Assembly (NCBI GenBank): GCA_963749485.1 | Contig: CAVVMV010000030.1 | Location: 1-59,751, forward strand | Source: JAZGGS01 sp963749485 | GTDB lineage: Bacteria; Bacteroidota; Ignavibacteria; Ignavibacteriales; Ignavibacteriaceae | DNA length: 59,751 nucleotides | Reading direction: 5' to 3' | Shown: positions 8,989 to 21,237 of the stretch, one piece after another | Layout of the letters: each line of letters begins with the position of its first letter | Numbering within the stretch: position 1 is the stretch's first letter | Program-made: the position numbers and the translations under genes | Notes under the pieces: model-generated | The model's database searches: none | Told to the model about the DNA's origin: nothing | The model's input: only the letters and a program-made list of their open reading frames with translations

Positions 8989-9653
8989 GCTTTCCTCTCT
9001 TTAACAATAAAATTTTTCAGGTAATTTGGTTCCAGGTAATCATAGTCACTACTTTTTCTTTCTTGCCCAAACCTTTCAGCCCATTTTGCAATGTAAAGCG
9101 GATCAGGAGAAAAAGGGAAATGATTACCTGTTTCAGTTTCAGGATTTACCATCTTTAAGGCATTACCAAAAACTTTTATTCCTTCAATACTCTTTTTAAG
9201 ATCTTCGAGCTTTAATATATCCAATTTATCTGCAAATATATAACTATCGGAAGTAATTGTAAACTTTGCAAAATATACCTCATCTTTATTCACTCTATTT
9301 GCAATTGCAAAGTGGGTGCCTTCGGGTAGAATTTGCGAAAGCTGGTAAGCGAGAGCTTCAAATGTGGGAACCGGGATTATAGGAATTGATGCACCGTAGG
9401 CAATTCCCTTTGCGGCAGACATACCAATCCTTAAACCTGTGAAGGAGCCGGGACCTTCGGAAACTGCAATCGAATCTAAATCAGTTGCTTCAATTTTTGC
9501 TGTGTTAAATAAATACTCCACCGATTCAAACAATTTTTCTGAGTGTGAATGTTTTAGGTTAATTGTGCTGGAAAAATATTTTTCATCAGAAAAGTAGATT
9601 GCAGCACCACACAGTGCTTCAGAGGTTTCTATGGCAAGAATTGGTTTATTCAT
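8985..9653 (-). CDS. tsaB: tRNA threonylcarbamoyladenosine biosynthesis protein TsaB
   Basis: TsaB is the inactive ASKHA partner that binds TsaD and TsaE to make t6A at position 37 of ANN-decoding tRNAs. The 222 residues start NKPILAIETSEALCGAAIY and contain LKHSHSEKLF, the conserved SEGPGSFTGLRIGMSAAKG and a late PLYIAKWAERFG. Length is normal and the frame is intact. Its upstream neighbour on the same strand is tsaE, which works in the same complex. tsaD is not in the window. Confidence 0.94.
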   Translation of the reverse strand: MNKPILAIETSEALCGAAIYFSDEKYFSSTINLKHSHSEKLFESVEYLFNTAKIEATDLDSIAVSEGPGSFTGLRIGMSAAKGIAYGASIPIIPVPTFEALAYQLSQILPEGTHFAIANRVNKDEVYFAKFTITSDSYIFADKLDILKLEDLKKSIEGIKVFGNALKMVNPETETGNHFPFSPDPLYIAKWAERFGQERKSSDYDYLEPNYLKNFIVKERKA

Positions 9654-9740
9654 CTGTTTATAATTCTAAATTTTTGGCAGATGGAACTCGCATTAGAATC
9701 ATTTTGTTGTGTGTAAGTAATCTTATAAGCTGGTTTCATA

Positions 9741-10167
9741 TCAACATATTTTAAAATTAAATTCTCTCGAAAAATCTTCGTTTAAAAAAATATCTATTTC
9801 CAACCTCTTATTGGGCAAAGCTAGCAGGAAGTAAATTTCCCCACTCAATAAAAACCACTGCTTCATCTTCATTAAGATAATCCTGCCATCCGATATCATA
9901 CAGTTCTTCAATATTCTTCAACCTGAAAAAATCTGCATGATAATATTTAATTTTTCCTTTGTACTCATTTATAATAGCAAATGATGGACTGCTAACCGTA
10001 TCTACTCCAAGTTTTAGAAGAGCTTGTTTTATAAAAAACGTCTTCCCTGCTCCAAGCTGCCCGTTTAAAACAATTACATCACCAGGACTGATTCCATCAG
10101 CAAATTCAAAGGCAAGCTTAGCAGTTTCTTTCTCGCTCTTTACGGTTGTAGAATATGGAAGTTCCAA
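9741..10167 (-). CDS. tsaE: tRNA threonylcarbamoyladenosine biosynthesis ATPase TsaE, one frame break
   Basis: TsaE is the small P-loop ATPase of the t6A complex. Walker A is GQLGAGKTFFIKQ near residue 38, followed by SSPSFAIINEYKG, HADFFRLKN, and VFIEWGNLLPA. The uninterrupted frame stops early; removing one base near 9830 turns the end into a continuation AALPNKRLEIDIFL and a stop at 9741, giving about 142 residues, the family norm. The start is a TTG five bases beyond the porX stop, preceded by GGAG within porX. It forms an operon with porX upstream and tsaB downstream. Confidence 0.9.
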
Positions 10168-10171
10168 TCTG

Positions 10172-11741
10172 TTACTTTGGCTCCATAGTAATAACAGGTA
10201 AAATCATCTCTTCCATAGATATACCACCATGCTGAAACGTATCTTTATAATGAGTAAGATACTTATGGTAATCTGTAGGGTAGACAAAATAAAAATCTTC
10301 CTTTGCAATAATATAATTTATTGTAACACCTCTTCTTGGAAGTTTATACTCATCAGGATTTTTAATGTAGATGGCATGTTTATCATCAACTTTAAGATTC
10401 CTGCCGTATTTAAATCTTAAGTTAGTGGAAGCTTCCCTGTCACCTAAAACTTTTGCACCTCTTAACGATCGTATACTTCCATGATCGGTAGTAATAACAA
10501 TTTTTACGTTATCCATTTTAGCAAGTGATTTAAATGTTCCAAGCAGTGATGAATGAGTGTACCAGCTGTTTGTAAGAGATCGGTAAGCCGATTCATTGGG
10601 TGCTATCTCTTTTAAAATATCTGAATCGGAACGCCCGTGCGCAATCATATCAAGGAAGTTAACCACAACAGCAGTAAGCTGGTTGTTCTTATAAGATAAT
10701 ATGTTCTGCTCAAAATTTCTTCCAACATCAGGATCAATTATTTTTATATACTTCAGTTCTTTCTTCAGGCTAATTCTTTTTCTATCGAGCAATAATTGAA
10801 GTAATTCCCTTTCATACTTATTCATACTTTTTTCATCATCTTCTTTACCGTGCCAAAGATCAGGATAATATTTTTCTATCTCTGAAGGATACAAACCGCT
10901 GAAAAGTGAATTGCGGGAGTAGGGTGTAGCAGTTGGCAAAATTGAGAAGTAATAATCTTTCTCGATATTAAAAAGATCAACCAGGTGCTTTTCCATTACC
11001 AGCCACTGATCCAGCCGGAGACAGTCCAGCACAAAATAAAAAACTTTTGTATTTTCATCTTTAAGATGTTTAAGCACATAGTTTTCGGTGATTTCAGTAG
11101 TAAGAGTTGGTGTATCAACATCTCCTTCTGAATTGATCCAATGTTTATAATTTTTTTCAACAAACCTGCTAAATTCTTTATTGGCTTCTTTACGCTGATC
11201 AGTTAGTGTTTGACTTAATCCAATATCAGGATGCTGATCAAGTTCCACATCCCAGTTAACCATTTTTATATAAGTTTCAGTCCATTCAGCAAAATCCATT
11301 TCACTGCTAAGCGCCTGCGAAATTTGATTGAAGTCCTGCAAATAATCTTTAGTAGCATACTGCCCGGAAATTTTTTTCCCTTCCAAAATCTTTTTACAAA
11401 CCAGCAGAACCTGGCTTGGATTTACCGGTTTTGTAAGATAATCGCTTATCTTTCCACCTATTGCTTCATTCATTAACGATTCTTCTTCACTCTTGGTAAT
11501 CATAACAATGGGAATATTCGGATTTATTTCTTTAATTAAGTGCAAGCGTTTCCAAACCTCCCATCCCTGCCATCATTTCATCCAGAAAGATTAAATCGTA
11601 AGGTTTTTCTTTAACTGCAGAAACTGCATCCTCACCATTAGTAGCCGTATCTACTTCATATCCTTTTTCAGTGAGAAAAATTACATGAGACCTTAACAAT
11701 TCAATCTCATCATCAACCCATAATAATTTTGTACCTGCCAT
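10172..11741 (-). CDS. porX: PorX, type IX secretion response regulator with PglZ domain, one frame break
   Basis: PorX is the response regulator of the PorX/PorY system controlling type IX secretion, with an alkaline-phosphatase-like PglZ output domain. Receiver domain: KLLWVDDEIELLRSHV, acceptor Asp in DLIFLDEMM, Lys in DYLTKPVNPSQ. The C-terminal two thirds is the PglZ/PorX domain with FVLDCLRLDQW, TATPYSRNSLFSGLYP, VVVNFLDMIAHGRSD and IVITTDHGS, which hold the metal-binding residues. Removing one G near 11545 joins the receiver to its helix 3 (LETLHLIKEINP). Length is about 520, as in known PorX. It lies 93 bases from sprA, a main component of the secretion machine it regulates. Confidence 0.93.
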
Positions 11742-11772
11742 ATTTGTGATCAATCCTTATAAAAAATGAATT

Positions 11773-11796
11773 TTAAAAACAGTTTATAAAACTGAA
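11773..11796 (-). terminator. weak AT-rich hairpin after sprA
   Basis: On the minus strand CAGTTT pairs with AAACTG around a three-base loop, followed by TTTTTAAAA. It lies between the sprA stop and porX. The stem is A/T-rich and weak, so it may be a partial terminator at best, or chance. Confidence 0.3.
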
Positions 11797-11833
11797 AAAT
11801 TATTTAAAAGAAGTAGCGAAATATATTAACCCA

Positions 11834-14800
11834 TTACTGAATTACAATATTTACATCCAGCCCTGCTTCGTTTGTTGTAGTAGGAGGTATTCTTGCTGCA
11901 CCTTCCGGTTCAACAGTTGAACGCTTATAAAAAATAGAGAGTGAAACTTTTGAACTGATTGTGTACTTAATTCGCGGTTCAATCGTTATTCGTGTAGTTC
12001 CATCTTGTGGAATACCTTCCTCGGTAAAGTTGTTCATTTCGAACCTTATAGTTGAGTTACGGGTGCTGGTATAAGAAAGTAAAAACTCGATGTCATTCTT
12101 TAGTGCTATTCCAAAGAGCGGCAATTCAAACCCTGATTTTGAGTAGCCAGCCGTAAAACCGATATCATTAGAAAGTGTTTCGGTAATGTTTGTTGTGGAA
12201 AGCCCAAGATCGTAGCTGTTCCTGGAAGAAAATTTAATATTGCCTGTAAGATTTCCACCCCACAACTGTCCGAATGTTATATTCACTCCGATTAACGGCG
12301 CAAAGCCGAACTCAATTCTTTGAGTTTGGATTTCCTGGTTCCCTTCAGGCGAAAGTTTCCATCCCTCTGTATAAGTTGATGTATAGGCATGATCCAGTGC
12401 AATTCTCTCTGCAAGCGATTTAAAGAAGAGAATTTTTTCCAGACCATCCCACGATATTCTCCAGTTAGGACGCGGAATAAATTTAGTAACACTATTAAAA
12501 GCGGGTATTGATGAAACAAGCGGGAGAGTCTCAAAACCTTTTGTAAACGCATCCGAAAGAGATTGCCTCGGGTCTTCAGCATTTGGATTATACAATGCGT
12601 TGACCTTTTTTATGCCCGTATCTACAAAAGGAAGAAGCCCGGAAGGAAGAGATAAAAATGACCGGGTGAGACTTCCGGAAGAAGTTACGTTGCTAATTGT
12701 TACGGTACCAAACTCATCTGCCCGCAAAGTTGTTGTCTTATTCAGGGACCAATTTACATTCCAGTTAATATCAAGTTTTGCTCCCTCCCATAACGGGCGG
12801 GCTGTTTTAACATCGATGCTATTTTGTTCAGAAAACACATCGCTAAGATTTGTATTTTCCGAAAATGCACGCGGACCAACATCGCTGCTTAAGCCAAGCT
12901 GGAAAGCTCTTGACGGTCCGTTATCAGGATTCTGAGAAAAAGCCCAGAAGTTTGCAAAACCGCTTCCATAAGCTTTTATTCCGGATTTGGAAACACTGTT
13001 ATTATGAGAAAAATTAATGTTAATATTTTCCCAATCGAAAAAGACCGCTTTCACCGCAGATCTTAATAAGAGCAAAGCCCTGGTAAGTGCAGATGATTTT
13101 TCCGGAGAAGTAACAACTGTTACCGTACTATCTTCCGTTCCAACAATTGTTTCCTTTTCACCTTCGTTTTTATTGCTAGTCTGTTCTGGTTCCGTATCAT
13201 CAGCGCTGCTGGTAAAAAGCGGCTCAGTTAAAGATTTCCATCGCAAAATCATCCCTGCGGTAAATCTTCTTGAGTAGCCGGCACTTCTTCCAAGCAATTC
13301 CTGTCGAAGATCAAAATTCCATTGGTACTGAACGGAGTAACCTGCATTAAGCGTAAAGTACCTGTTAATATCCCATAAAGACGGCAGTTTTGGTGATGTT
13401 CTAAAATCAAGGGATTGCTGGTACCTGAAATCTTTTCCGAAACCGGCACCTCCAAAAATATCATTCCAGATATCAGTTTCTGTCCTGTCGTCACCAAACT
13501 GGTTTTCAAGCAAGTGTGCAAGAGATGAACTAATTGTGACGTTATAATTAGTGCTTATGTTTATCAAACCACCTTCTGTAAGCCGCCAGCCAAAATTAAA
13601 TCCCCTTGTAGTTGAAAAATCTCTTGCAACAATTTCATTTGTTGGGATGTTATTCCGTGGACGGGTTTTACTACTGTTCCTGTTTCTTTTTGCAGATATT
13701 ACTGCAGCAAAATTTTGCGGGGTAAAATATATTTTTGCATCCTTATAATCTTTAAAGAGCTGGAACAATGCCCCGATAAGAGGAAGATCTGCTAACTTTA
13801 TATAAAGATCTGGGTTAAGATTAACATTGTAATTTACATTTGCATTCCATACCCAGTTAAAACTTTCTGCAACAGTAGGGCTGCGGCTAAAAGAATTATT
13901 GTAATTAAATCCAAATGCTAATGCATTCCACGAATCATTTATATACCATGCATCAGTTGGAATTTTTAATTGAATATTGGCTGCAGAAATTGTGTTGGAA
14001 ACATTAAGTGTCTGTGTTTCGTTAATAAGCTGCTCAGGTGTTTTTTGCTGTTGATTACTAATCGAATCCGGCGCATTTTCAATCTGCCTAACTGCTTCTT
14101 CCACCAATACATCAGTTCCGGGAATGTAAAGCGGTTTACCAATCGATTCAGTATGAGAATAATTTATTTTCAGATTACTTTCCCGCATATTTATCGGCAG
14201 CAATTTTAAAATATCAATATCAGTAGAAACTGCCCAGTTACGGCTTTCCACCCTGGAGCCGAACCTTTCTGAAAGCCGGTGGAAGAAGGCATTCCTTTCA
14301 CTCATATTAAAATTAACAGTTAGCAGGTCTGCTAATTTTAGAGAAGATGAAAAACTGTATGCCCAGCCAGGTGAATCATCTGCACCTATTACTCTTAACT
14401 CGTTAATCCACACTTCACCAGAAACCGGTATACTGCTGACATCACTTAGATTGAAAATACCGACCGACAAAAATTTAACTGATGTTAACGTTGGATTACC
14501 TCTGAACACGATAAAAATGTCCTGGTCTTTCCGGAACAGGTACAGTTATAAATCCCGATAGAAGTATCTTTAGCTGCCTGCTTAACAGCAGTTAATTCAT
14601 CAAATAGAATTGAGATGCTGTTCCATCCCGAAGCCACCGGCTGCCTGTATTCGTAGTAGTTACTTGTATCGGTTCCAAACCTGAAAAACACTTCCGAAGC
14701 ATGTTTGCCAGTGGTGGGATCTACATATGAAACTGAACCTAAAGATGTATCAACATCACCATGAATAAATAATTTCATTTCTTTGTAATTGAATACATCA

Positions 14801-17800
14801 AGTGGGCGGAAAAGATATTTTACTGCTTCGCGGGATTCTCCCACAGGCAGATCAGTTAAAATAAGATTTAAAGACTGCTCATTTCTAAAAACCTCCTGGT
14901 CGGGTTGTGTTCTATCTCTTTCCTGGAAAACTCCCGGCGGGCTTGCTATATTCCGGGCTTTCCTCAAGACTAACAACAGAAATTGAAAGTACTGAATCTT
15001 CGGATACAAGTTTTTGCCATTGGCTTCCTACAAGGTTAAATTCAGTAATCCTGAAATGTATAATTGAATCGGAACCTTGTGTAAAAAGCCGGATTGTTTC
15101 TACATTTGCAAAACTTGGACTGCCAACTATAGATGAAGTATCTTTAATTGGAATCCTGTACAAATACCAATTACCTTCACCTAGTCCACCTCCGGAAATG
15201 AAAGGATTAGTTGTGTTGTTCGTATCGAGCGGAATCTTATACCTGAAGTAACTATTCACATTATCAAGATTACCATTTCGATTAAGATCTTCTGTATCCG
15301 GCAGTAAACCAATATCTGTTAACACAGCATTACCCTGCGTGCCGTTAATACTAAAATAATCATTTCTGAATCCGCCGGAAGTTTGAACAAATGCAAAATT
15401 ATCTCCACTCGGATCTGATTTGCTACTACCAGATACTGTTCTTTCTTCAGCATCAAAAATGCCATCGATTCCTGTATCTTCTCCCTCTTCCATTGCATCA
15501 TTCCCGTTTTTATCTTCAGTATCGAGTAAATTATTAGGTATCATATCCTCACTAATAAGACCCATATCAAGGTAGAGGGAAGCATTGTCCGGGGCATCTA
15601 CAATTTTCATCCAGAACTCAATAAATTCAACATTCTGTTCTATTAGGTTGTTTGCCGTTGAGGACAATATCTTTTGCATACCTCCCCATGTTAATGAAGG
15701 ATTACCTAATTCAGGGTCCGAGTTACTTGTTCCAGGCGTATCGGGCATAAAAACATAATCCATCACAGTTACCTGTTGGTCTTCCCTTGCAACTTGCTTC
15801 CTGTCCCCAAAAATCTGCTGTACGGTTACATCTGATGGTGTAACAGTAAACCAGAAACTTTTAGCTTTATAGGTCATTCTTTCCAGTCGGTCAAGCCCTG
15901 GAAGAAAAGGTAGTTCTTCAGGCGGGCTTGTATCTTTCCAGCCGGTATAACCAACACCCACTGGTATTATTCTTTTTGCTCCTTCAAAGTCATCAATATA
16001 TGCAATACTTTTACCCTGGTCGGAAGCAATTGTACTCTTTTTGGTATTCGGATCGGGAGACATATATGCATACTCACCGGAAAAAGTGAAGTTTGACATC
16101 TCACGTGTTGATATAATATAATCGAGAGCTTTTGTAAGGAACGGCAGATCAGCAGATGTTTTAAAATCTACACCGTAAATTGTATTGCTTAATGGTTCTT
16201 CACCAATTCTTACTTTATCACTTAATGTCTGCTGGTTAAGATTCATAACAGTAAAGCCGAGGCGTGTTTTATCCGAAAATTCGTATAATCCCCTTGCACC
16301 TAAAAGAGTTTTTGATGCAAGCTGGAAGAGATCATTCTGCTCGTAAGTAACTTTAAGGTCGGCGCCCGGTACAAGAGCTGCATCATTCCTAATTGTTAAC
16401 TGCCCGATATTATAATCAACTATATAATCTGTTCCAGCAGCTAACTCCCTTCCGTTAAGCAAAACTTTCACAGAATTTTCCACAACATTAAATCCAAGCT
16501 GGTAAATAGATGTAACATCACCTGTACTTTTCCCATTCATCAACCATTTATCAGGCGCTTTATCCTGCCTTGCAAAAGTTTTTGTTGTGTCGTAAATAGA
16601 TTGATACGTTAAAGTGTCAAATTCAACAGGAATATCTCTTCCGAAAGGTTCTAGGGTGGGAAATATTATTTCACCTGTTTCTGTATAGATGGTAAAATTA
16701 GGTCGCCAATCAAAAACATTATCGGGAGTAGAACTTCCCCCTGAACCTAGTTGATCGAATCCAAATGCCTCCAGCAGCCTAACAGTTCCGTTTCCTGTTG
16801 GCCATTCATCAGTCGGTTCCTGCCCAACAATTTCACGCTTTATTTTAAATTCAAATCCATCTTGCTTAATATTCCTGGAGCCGGTTGGATAAATATTTTT
16901 AAGCTGCAGCTTCCATGCCTGTTCGTAATCACCGCCTGGTTGAAGGTTTTGTGGTTTTACTAGTTTTAAAATTAACCTTTTAGAAGTATCAGAGCTGGCA
17001 GTACGCAGGAATTCACCATAAAATATATCGTCTTCCGATCCAGTACCATTTTCCTGTCTGAATGAAACTGCAATTATATCCTGTTGATTAAGAGCGGTTT
17101 TAAAAGTGATGAAACCTGTTTCGGGATGAAGTGTGTAATCTACGCCAGGAGATAACAATAGAAACCTTCCCGAGGCATTCCTTCCCGGTGTAGGATTTGC
17201 AATATCTTCTCGTAAAGATTCAGGATATACTCCTCCGGAAGAAATAGAATTGAAGATCAATATAACAATTAGCTTTACGTTCTTTAGATGGATCTATTGA
17301 GATTACATTTATAGATTTCCAGACTTCAATCTCTGTTACCAGGTATTGGTTATTGATTGTGGGAGGAATATTCCCGTGATAGTTTTCAAATAAATTTAGT
17401 TCCCGGCTTGCGTAAACAGTATCTATAAAGTAGTGATTGTCAGAATAATCGTAAGCTCTAACATCATAGTCCTGTGCAGTGGATCCGCCTGAAACAGAGA
17501 CCTCCTTGGTTTCACCCTTTTTCTGGCTTGCTATAGTGGTAAGACTGAAAGGACCAAGCTTGAAATGTGCTTTAATGCCAAAAAGGGCTTCTGCACCTCC
17601 GACTAAAGAAGATGTTTGCATAGAAACGTTTCCGGCTTCAATAGATTGAATTATTTCATCATCGTACCCGGTATATTTTAATTTTAACTGGTTTTCGTAT
17701 TCAAAAGTTCTTTCAGTATTCCAGTCTGCATTAATATTTAACTTATCACCAATCGTTCCGTTAACATTTATCTGTACCGTCTGTTTAAAATCGGGTTCAT

Positions 17801-18702
17801 TACGTGTGTTGCCCAACCTGGAAGCAGTTACACCTTCTGTAGTTTCGTTCCTCCATGCACCGTGGATTGTAACATTTCCACCTATCTTCAAACTTATCTT
17901 CGGTTCACCAAATATGCTTAAAACTCCAACACTGGGAAGTGGAATTTCAAAATCGGTAAGGCTGGTAATTAATTCACCAAGCCCAACCTTGGTATCTTTA
18001 AGTTTGTACTCGTATCCTAATTGTTCCCAGTTCACTCTTTCCCGCAGCGCAAGTTTCATCCCGATATAATCTTCAATAGGCATTCGCAGTTTTATTTTTG
18101 TTTCCTGCGATGCAGTTAGTTCGCGAATTTCAACATACTTTCCTGTAGAATCTAGTGTCAATTATTCTTCGTCTAAATGTTGGAGAAGGTTTAACAAAAA
18201 ATTTCGATTCCTGTTTTTCTTTTAATTCTACATAAGGTTCATCTTCTCTTTGATAACGAAAGTATTTTAATCGGTTCGTAGAATCTAATCCCATCTCGTA
18301 AAGCCGTAGTGAATCCAGGTTAACCGGAATGGAATCTTTTGGAGCCAATGTTGAATCCTGATTAACTAAAGTTGAATCGAGTTGAATTGAAATGGAATCG
18401 CTTGTAATGAAAGTAGAATCAGAAAGAATAGAAGTTGAATCAGGGTGAACAAATAATGAGTCTTCCAAAACTAATGTTGAATCCATAACTGCCTCACCTT
18501 CAGTACTATCTGCTAAGAGAGGAGTTTCATTAATAACCGGTTCAGTTACATTTTCAAATGTCGGAAGAAGATCAGAAAGATCGAGTGATTTTACATCTCC
18601 GGAATTTGAAAATGAAGGTTCAACATTTTCAACCGATGCTTTATCATTTATATCGGAATCATATTTTTCGGAGACTATTCTAAAACAAGTATCGAACAAC
18701 AT
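11834..18702 (-). CDS. sprA: SprA (SOV) outer-membrane translocon of type IX secretion, frame broken at least five times
   Basis: SprA is the giant 36-stranded barrel forming the type IX secretion pore. About 2,290 residues can be read, the expected size. The C-terminus (PTTTNEAGLDVNIVIQ) and blocks such as WINELRVIGADDSPGWAYS, SIAYIDDFEGAKR, TRLGFTVMNLNQQTLSDKVR and the N-terminal VEIRELTASQE are typical. Frame changes fall near 18155, 17250, 14940, 14550 and 14515. The listed start is the ATG at 18702, but the same frame stays open upstream to 18882 and encodes a signal-like segment (REILRISLLFALLFYAG) without ATG, GTG or TTG. The true start is therefore probably upstream. Residues about 70-145 form a Ser/Asp/Thr-rich linker with many DST repeats. 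It is followed by porX. Confidence 0.93.
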
Positions 18703-19043
18703 TTCCTTATTTACCTGGGAATTAAATGTGGTCTTGAATCCCAGGTTAACACCTGCATAAAAAAGGAGAGCAAAAAGCAGAGAGATACGGAGAATCTCAC
18801 GAAAAAGATTTACAACTCTATTTTTGATAGAATTTTGCAGAATATGTGTTTTAATTAGTTGAATAAAAAAGAACTGTAAAAATTACTCGATAGATTTCCT
18901 TTTATATTATTTTTAGCGTAAAAAGTTAGATAATTCAAATAATATTATCAACACTATCCCACTAAATAAATCAAAATAGTCACTTAAAAGTTATAGTTTT
19001 AGTAGAAATCAAAAGAGGTAATTATTTATCGCTGAACATTTTA
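18703..19043. other. spacer between hpnE and sprA
   Basis: The part nearest sprA (18703 to about 18840) encodes, in the sprA frame, a basic then hydrophobic segment that is probably the real SprA signal peptide. The remaining 200 bases are very A/T-rich. They presumably hold the sprA promoter, but I see no convincing promoter, terminator or RNA gene. Confidence 0.5.
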
Positions 19044-20335
19044 TCAACAATTTACTAAAACCATTTGCGATGCTTCTCTTCCACTTTTTACCGCACTTTC
19101 AATTGTTGCAGGTAATCCTGTATCAACCCAGTCGCCGGCAAGTATAAGATTTTTAATTCCTGGTTTGTTGTAAAGGTCTTTTGTTCATCGTATCATTCGA
19201 AGGAATGAACGTAGCACGTTTTTCTTTTATTACTTTGTAACCGGTAATCATATCTTTATCCAGGTTAACATATTTCTGCAACTCGCTGCAAACCATTTCA
19301 AACAGTTCTTCATCGTCTTTTTTAATAAATTCATCAGCATCACTTATAACCAGGTTAAGATGGCTGCCTTTATTAAATATCCAGTGAACAGGTGAACCGA
19401 TTAATCCGTAAAAATTTTTAGTTAAAGGATTTTCTTTCAGCCAAATATGAATGTTAAGAATTGATGAATAACTTAGTCCCGGATTTTTTATTAGTAGATT
19501 CATCCGCAATTATTTTTTCCAAAGCAAAATGCGGGATGGCGGAAATAACAAAATCAAAATCATCATAAACTTTTTCCGTGGTTACAACTTTTTCAATTTT
19601 TCCCCCGTTGTAAACTAATTCTGTTACCGGCGAAGATAGGTTTATACTTCCACCGTTTCTTTCGATGAATAACTTTGCAGGCTCACAATAAGTTTCGCTT
19701 AACCCGTACTTTGGTAAAATTATTGTAGCAGCAAAATTTCCATTTAGAAAAATTTCTTTTAAAATATCAACAAACATTTTCGCTGATGCTTTTTTAATGT
19801 TTGTGTTAAGTGCACCAATTGCCAGGATTTTCCAAAACGCTTCAATCACTTGCTCATCCTGTTTTTCCTTCACCAGCCAATCGTATACAGTCATCCCGCT
19901 TAATTTTTTCATTGAATAGAATGGGAGTTTTGAAAATATTTTTAACAGTTTTATTCGGTTTTTAAAACTGATCGCCTTAAACTTTAACATGCCAATCAAA
20001 AGATTAAGCGGGTAGAACAGCGGAGCACTTTTTAGCGGTATTAGTTGAAAATTTTCTTTTACAAAATTTACTTCCAGCTTATCCTGGTATAACAGGTTTT
20101 TATCAGCCCCTATTAATTTTAAGAAGTTAAGTGTTTCTTTATAGCACCCCATCAAGAATATGCTGACCGTTATCAATAACCGTGTTTGTTTTATTATCAA
20201 GGAAAGAATATGCCCTGCCCCCTAATTTTGGGGAAGCTTCAAGAAGCTGAACGGTGTAACCACTACTGCTAAGAAATGCTGCGGTAGAAAGACCGGCAAA
20301 ACCTCCCCCGATTACTATACACTTTTTTTTTTCAT
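19044..20335 (-). CDS. hpnE: squalene-associated FAD-dependent desaturase HpnE, frame broken
   Basis: HpnE oxidises hydroxysqualene/presqualene products in the HpnCDE route to squalene; it belongs to the phytoene desaturase-like flavoenzymes. The FAD dinucleotide-binding start reads CIVIGGGFAGLSTAAFLSSS, then LGGRAYSF and TVIDNGQHIL. Later come GLSETYCEPAKLFIERNGG, FDFVISAIPHFALEKI and the closing FAD motif LILAGDWVDTGLPATIESAV. Frame changes are needed in the ten-A run at 20323-20332 and near 20155, 19505 and 19165. Joined, the protein is about 430 residues, the usual size. Its ATG overlaps the hpnD stop (TAATG). Confidence 0.88.
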
Positions 20336-21177
20336 TAATAAACTAAACTGTATTTTGCCCAAACCCCAACGGATATACCAACTTTTTGGAAAGTGGAAAC
20401 TTTAATGTTGTTGTTGTAAACATCATAATCTACATCAACAATTTTACCCAGCATTTTATAATAGATATGCTGCATAGCTCTTGCCGCAAACATCTCGGCT
20501 TTATCTTCAATGTTTAAACTTGCAGTAGCTTTATCAAAATATTCTTTAGCTCTATCACTCTCGTACTTCATCATCTCTGTAAAATTGCTGTTGTATGTCT
20601 GGTTTAAAATATCATTCTCGTTGTAATTAAATTTTTTAAGATCTTCCTGCGGAAGATATATCCTTCCGTTTTCAGCATCTTTTTTAATATCGCGTAAGAT
20701 ATTAGTTAGCTGTAATGCTATCCCCAGGTTAATTGCAAAATCGCGTGTGGAGGCATGTTTATAACCAAAAATTTCAACACACATTAAACCTACTGTGGAG
20801 GCAACACGGTAACAGTATAACTGCAGATCATCAAAAGTAAGGTAGCGGTTTTTCTGCAGATCCATTTCCATTCCTTTCAGCAATTCAAAAAACGGTTCTA
20901 AAGGAATGTTAAACTTTTGAATGGTTGAAGAGAGTTTGTTTAATATAAGATATTCAGAGTGACCGGAGAAAGATTTTTCCAGTTCTATTCTCCACTTGCG
21001 TAATTTTTCATACTTTAATGAAGCCGGGTCATTGCCTTCATCAACAATGTCATCTGTCTGCCTGCAAAAAGCATAAACAGTATTCATCGCATCGCGCTTT
21101 GCGGAAGGAAGCAAGTTAAATGCATAGTAAAAGCTGCTGTTGCTTTTTTTTGATATTTCTTTTGCGATATCAGTCAT
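20335..21177 (-). CDS. hpnD: presqualene diphosphate synthase HpnD
   Basis: HpnD condenses two farnesyl diphosphates to presqualene diphosphate. It is intact at 280 residues and belongs to the trans-isoprenyl diphosphate synthase head-to-head family. Motifs are SSFYYAFNLLPSAKRDAM, the first Asp-rich motif CRQTDDIVDEGND, YCYRVASTVGLMCVEIFGY and the second Asp-rich region LQLTNILRDIKKDAENGRIY. It is the middle gene of hpnC-hpnD-hpnE on the minus strand. Phytoene synthase is the alternative reading, but neighbours of HpnC and HpnE type favour squalene. Confidence 0.92.
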   Translation of the reverse strand: MTDIAKEISKKSNSSFYYAFNLLPSAKRDAMNTVYAFCRQTDDIVDEGNDPASLKYEKLRKWRIELEKSFSGHSEYLILNKLSSTIQKFNIPLEPFFELLKGMEMDLQKNRYLTFDDLQLYCYRVASTVGLMCVEIFGYKHASTRDFAINLGIALQLTNILRDIKKDAENGRIYLPQEDLKKFNYNENDILNQTYNSNFTEMMKYESDRAKEYFDKATASLNIEDKAEMFAARAMQHIYYKMLGKIVDVDYDVYNNNIKVSTFQKVGISVGVWAKYSLVY

Positions 21178-21237
21178 ACATTAAAAATAGTCGCGAAAAA
21201 TAACTTTATAAAATCTTTTTTTCTTAAAACTGGTCGT

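Noticed and set aside
20335..21177. Phytoene synthase (carotenoid pathway) for the HpnD gene
   Set aside because: The three-gene set with HpnC and HpnE types and the absence of crtI/crtY-type genes favour squalene synthesis.
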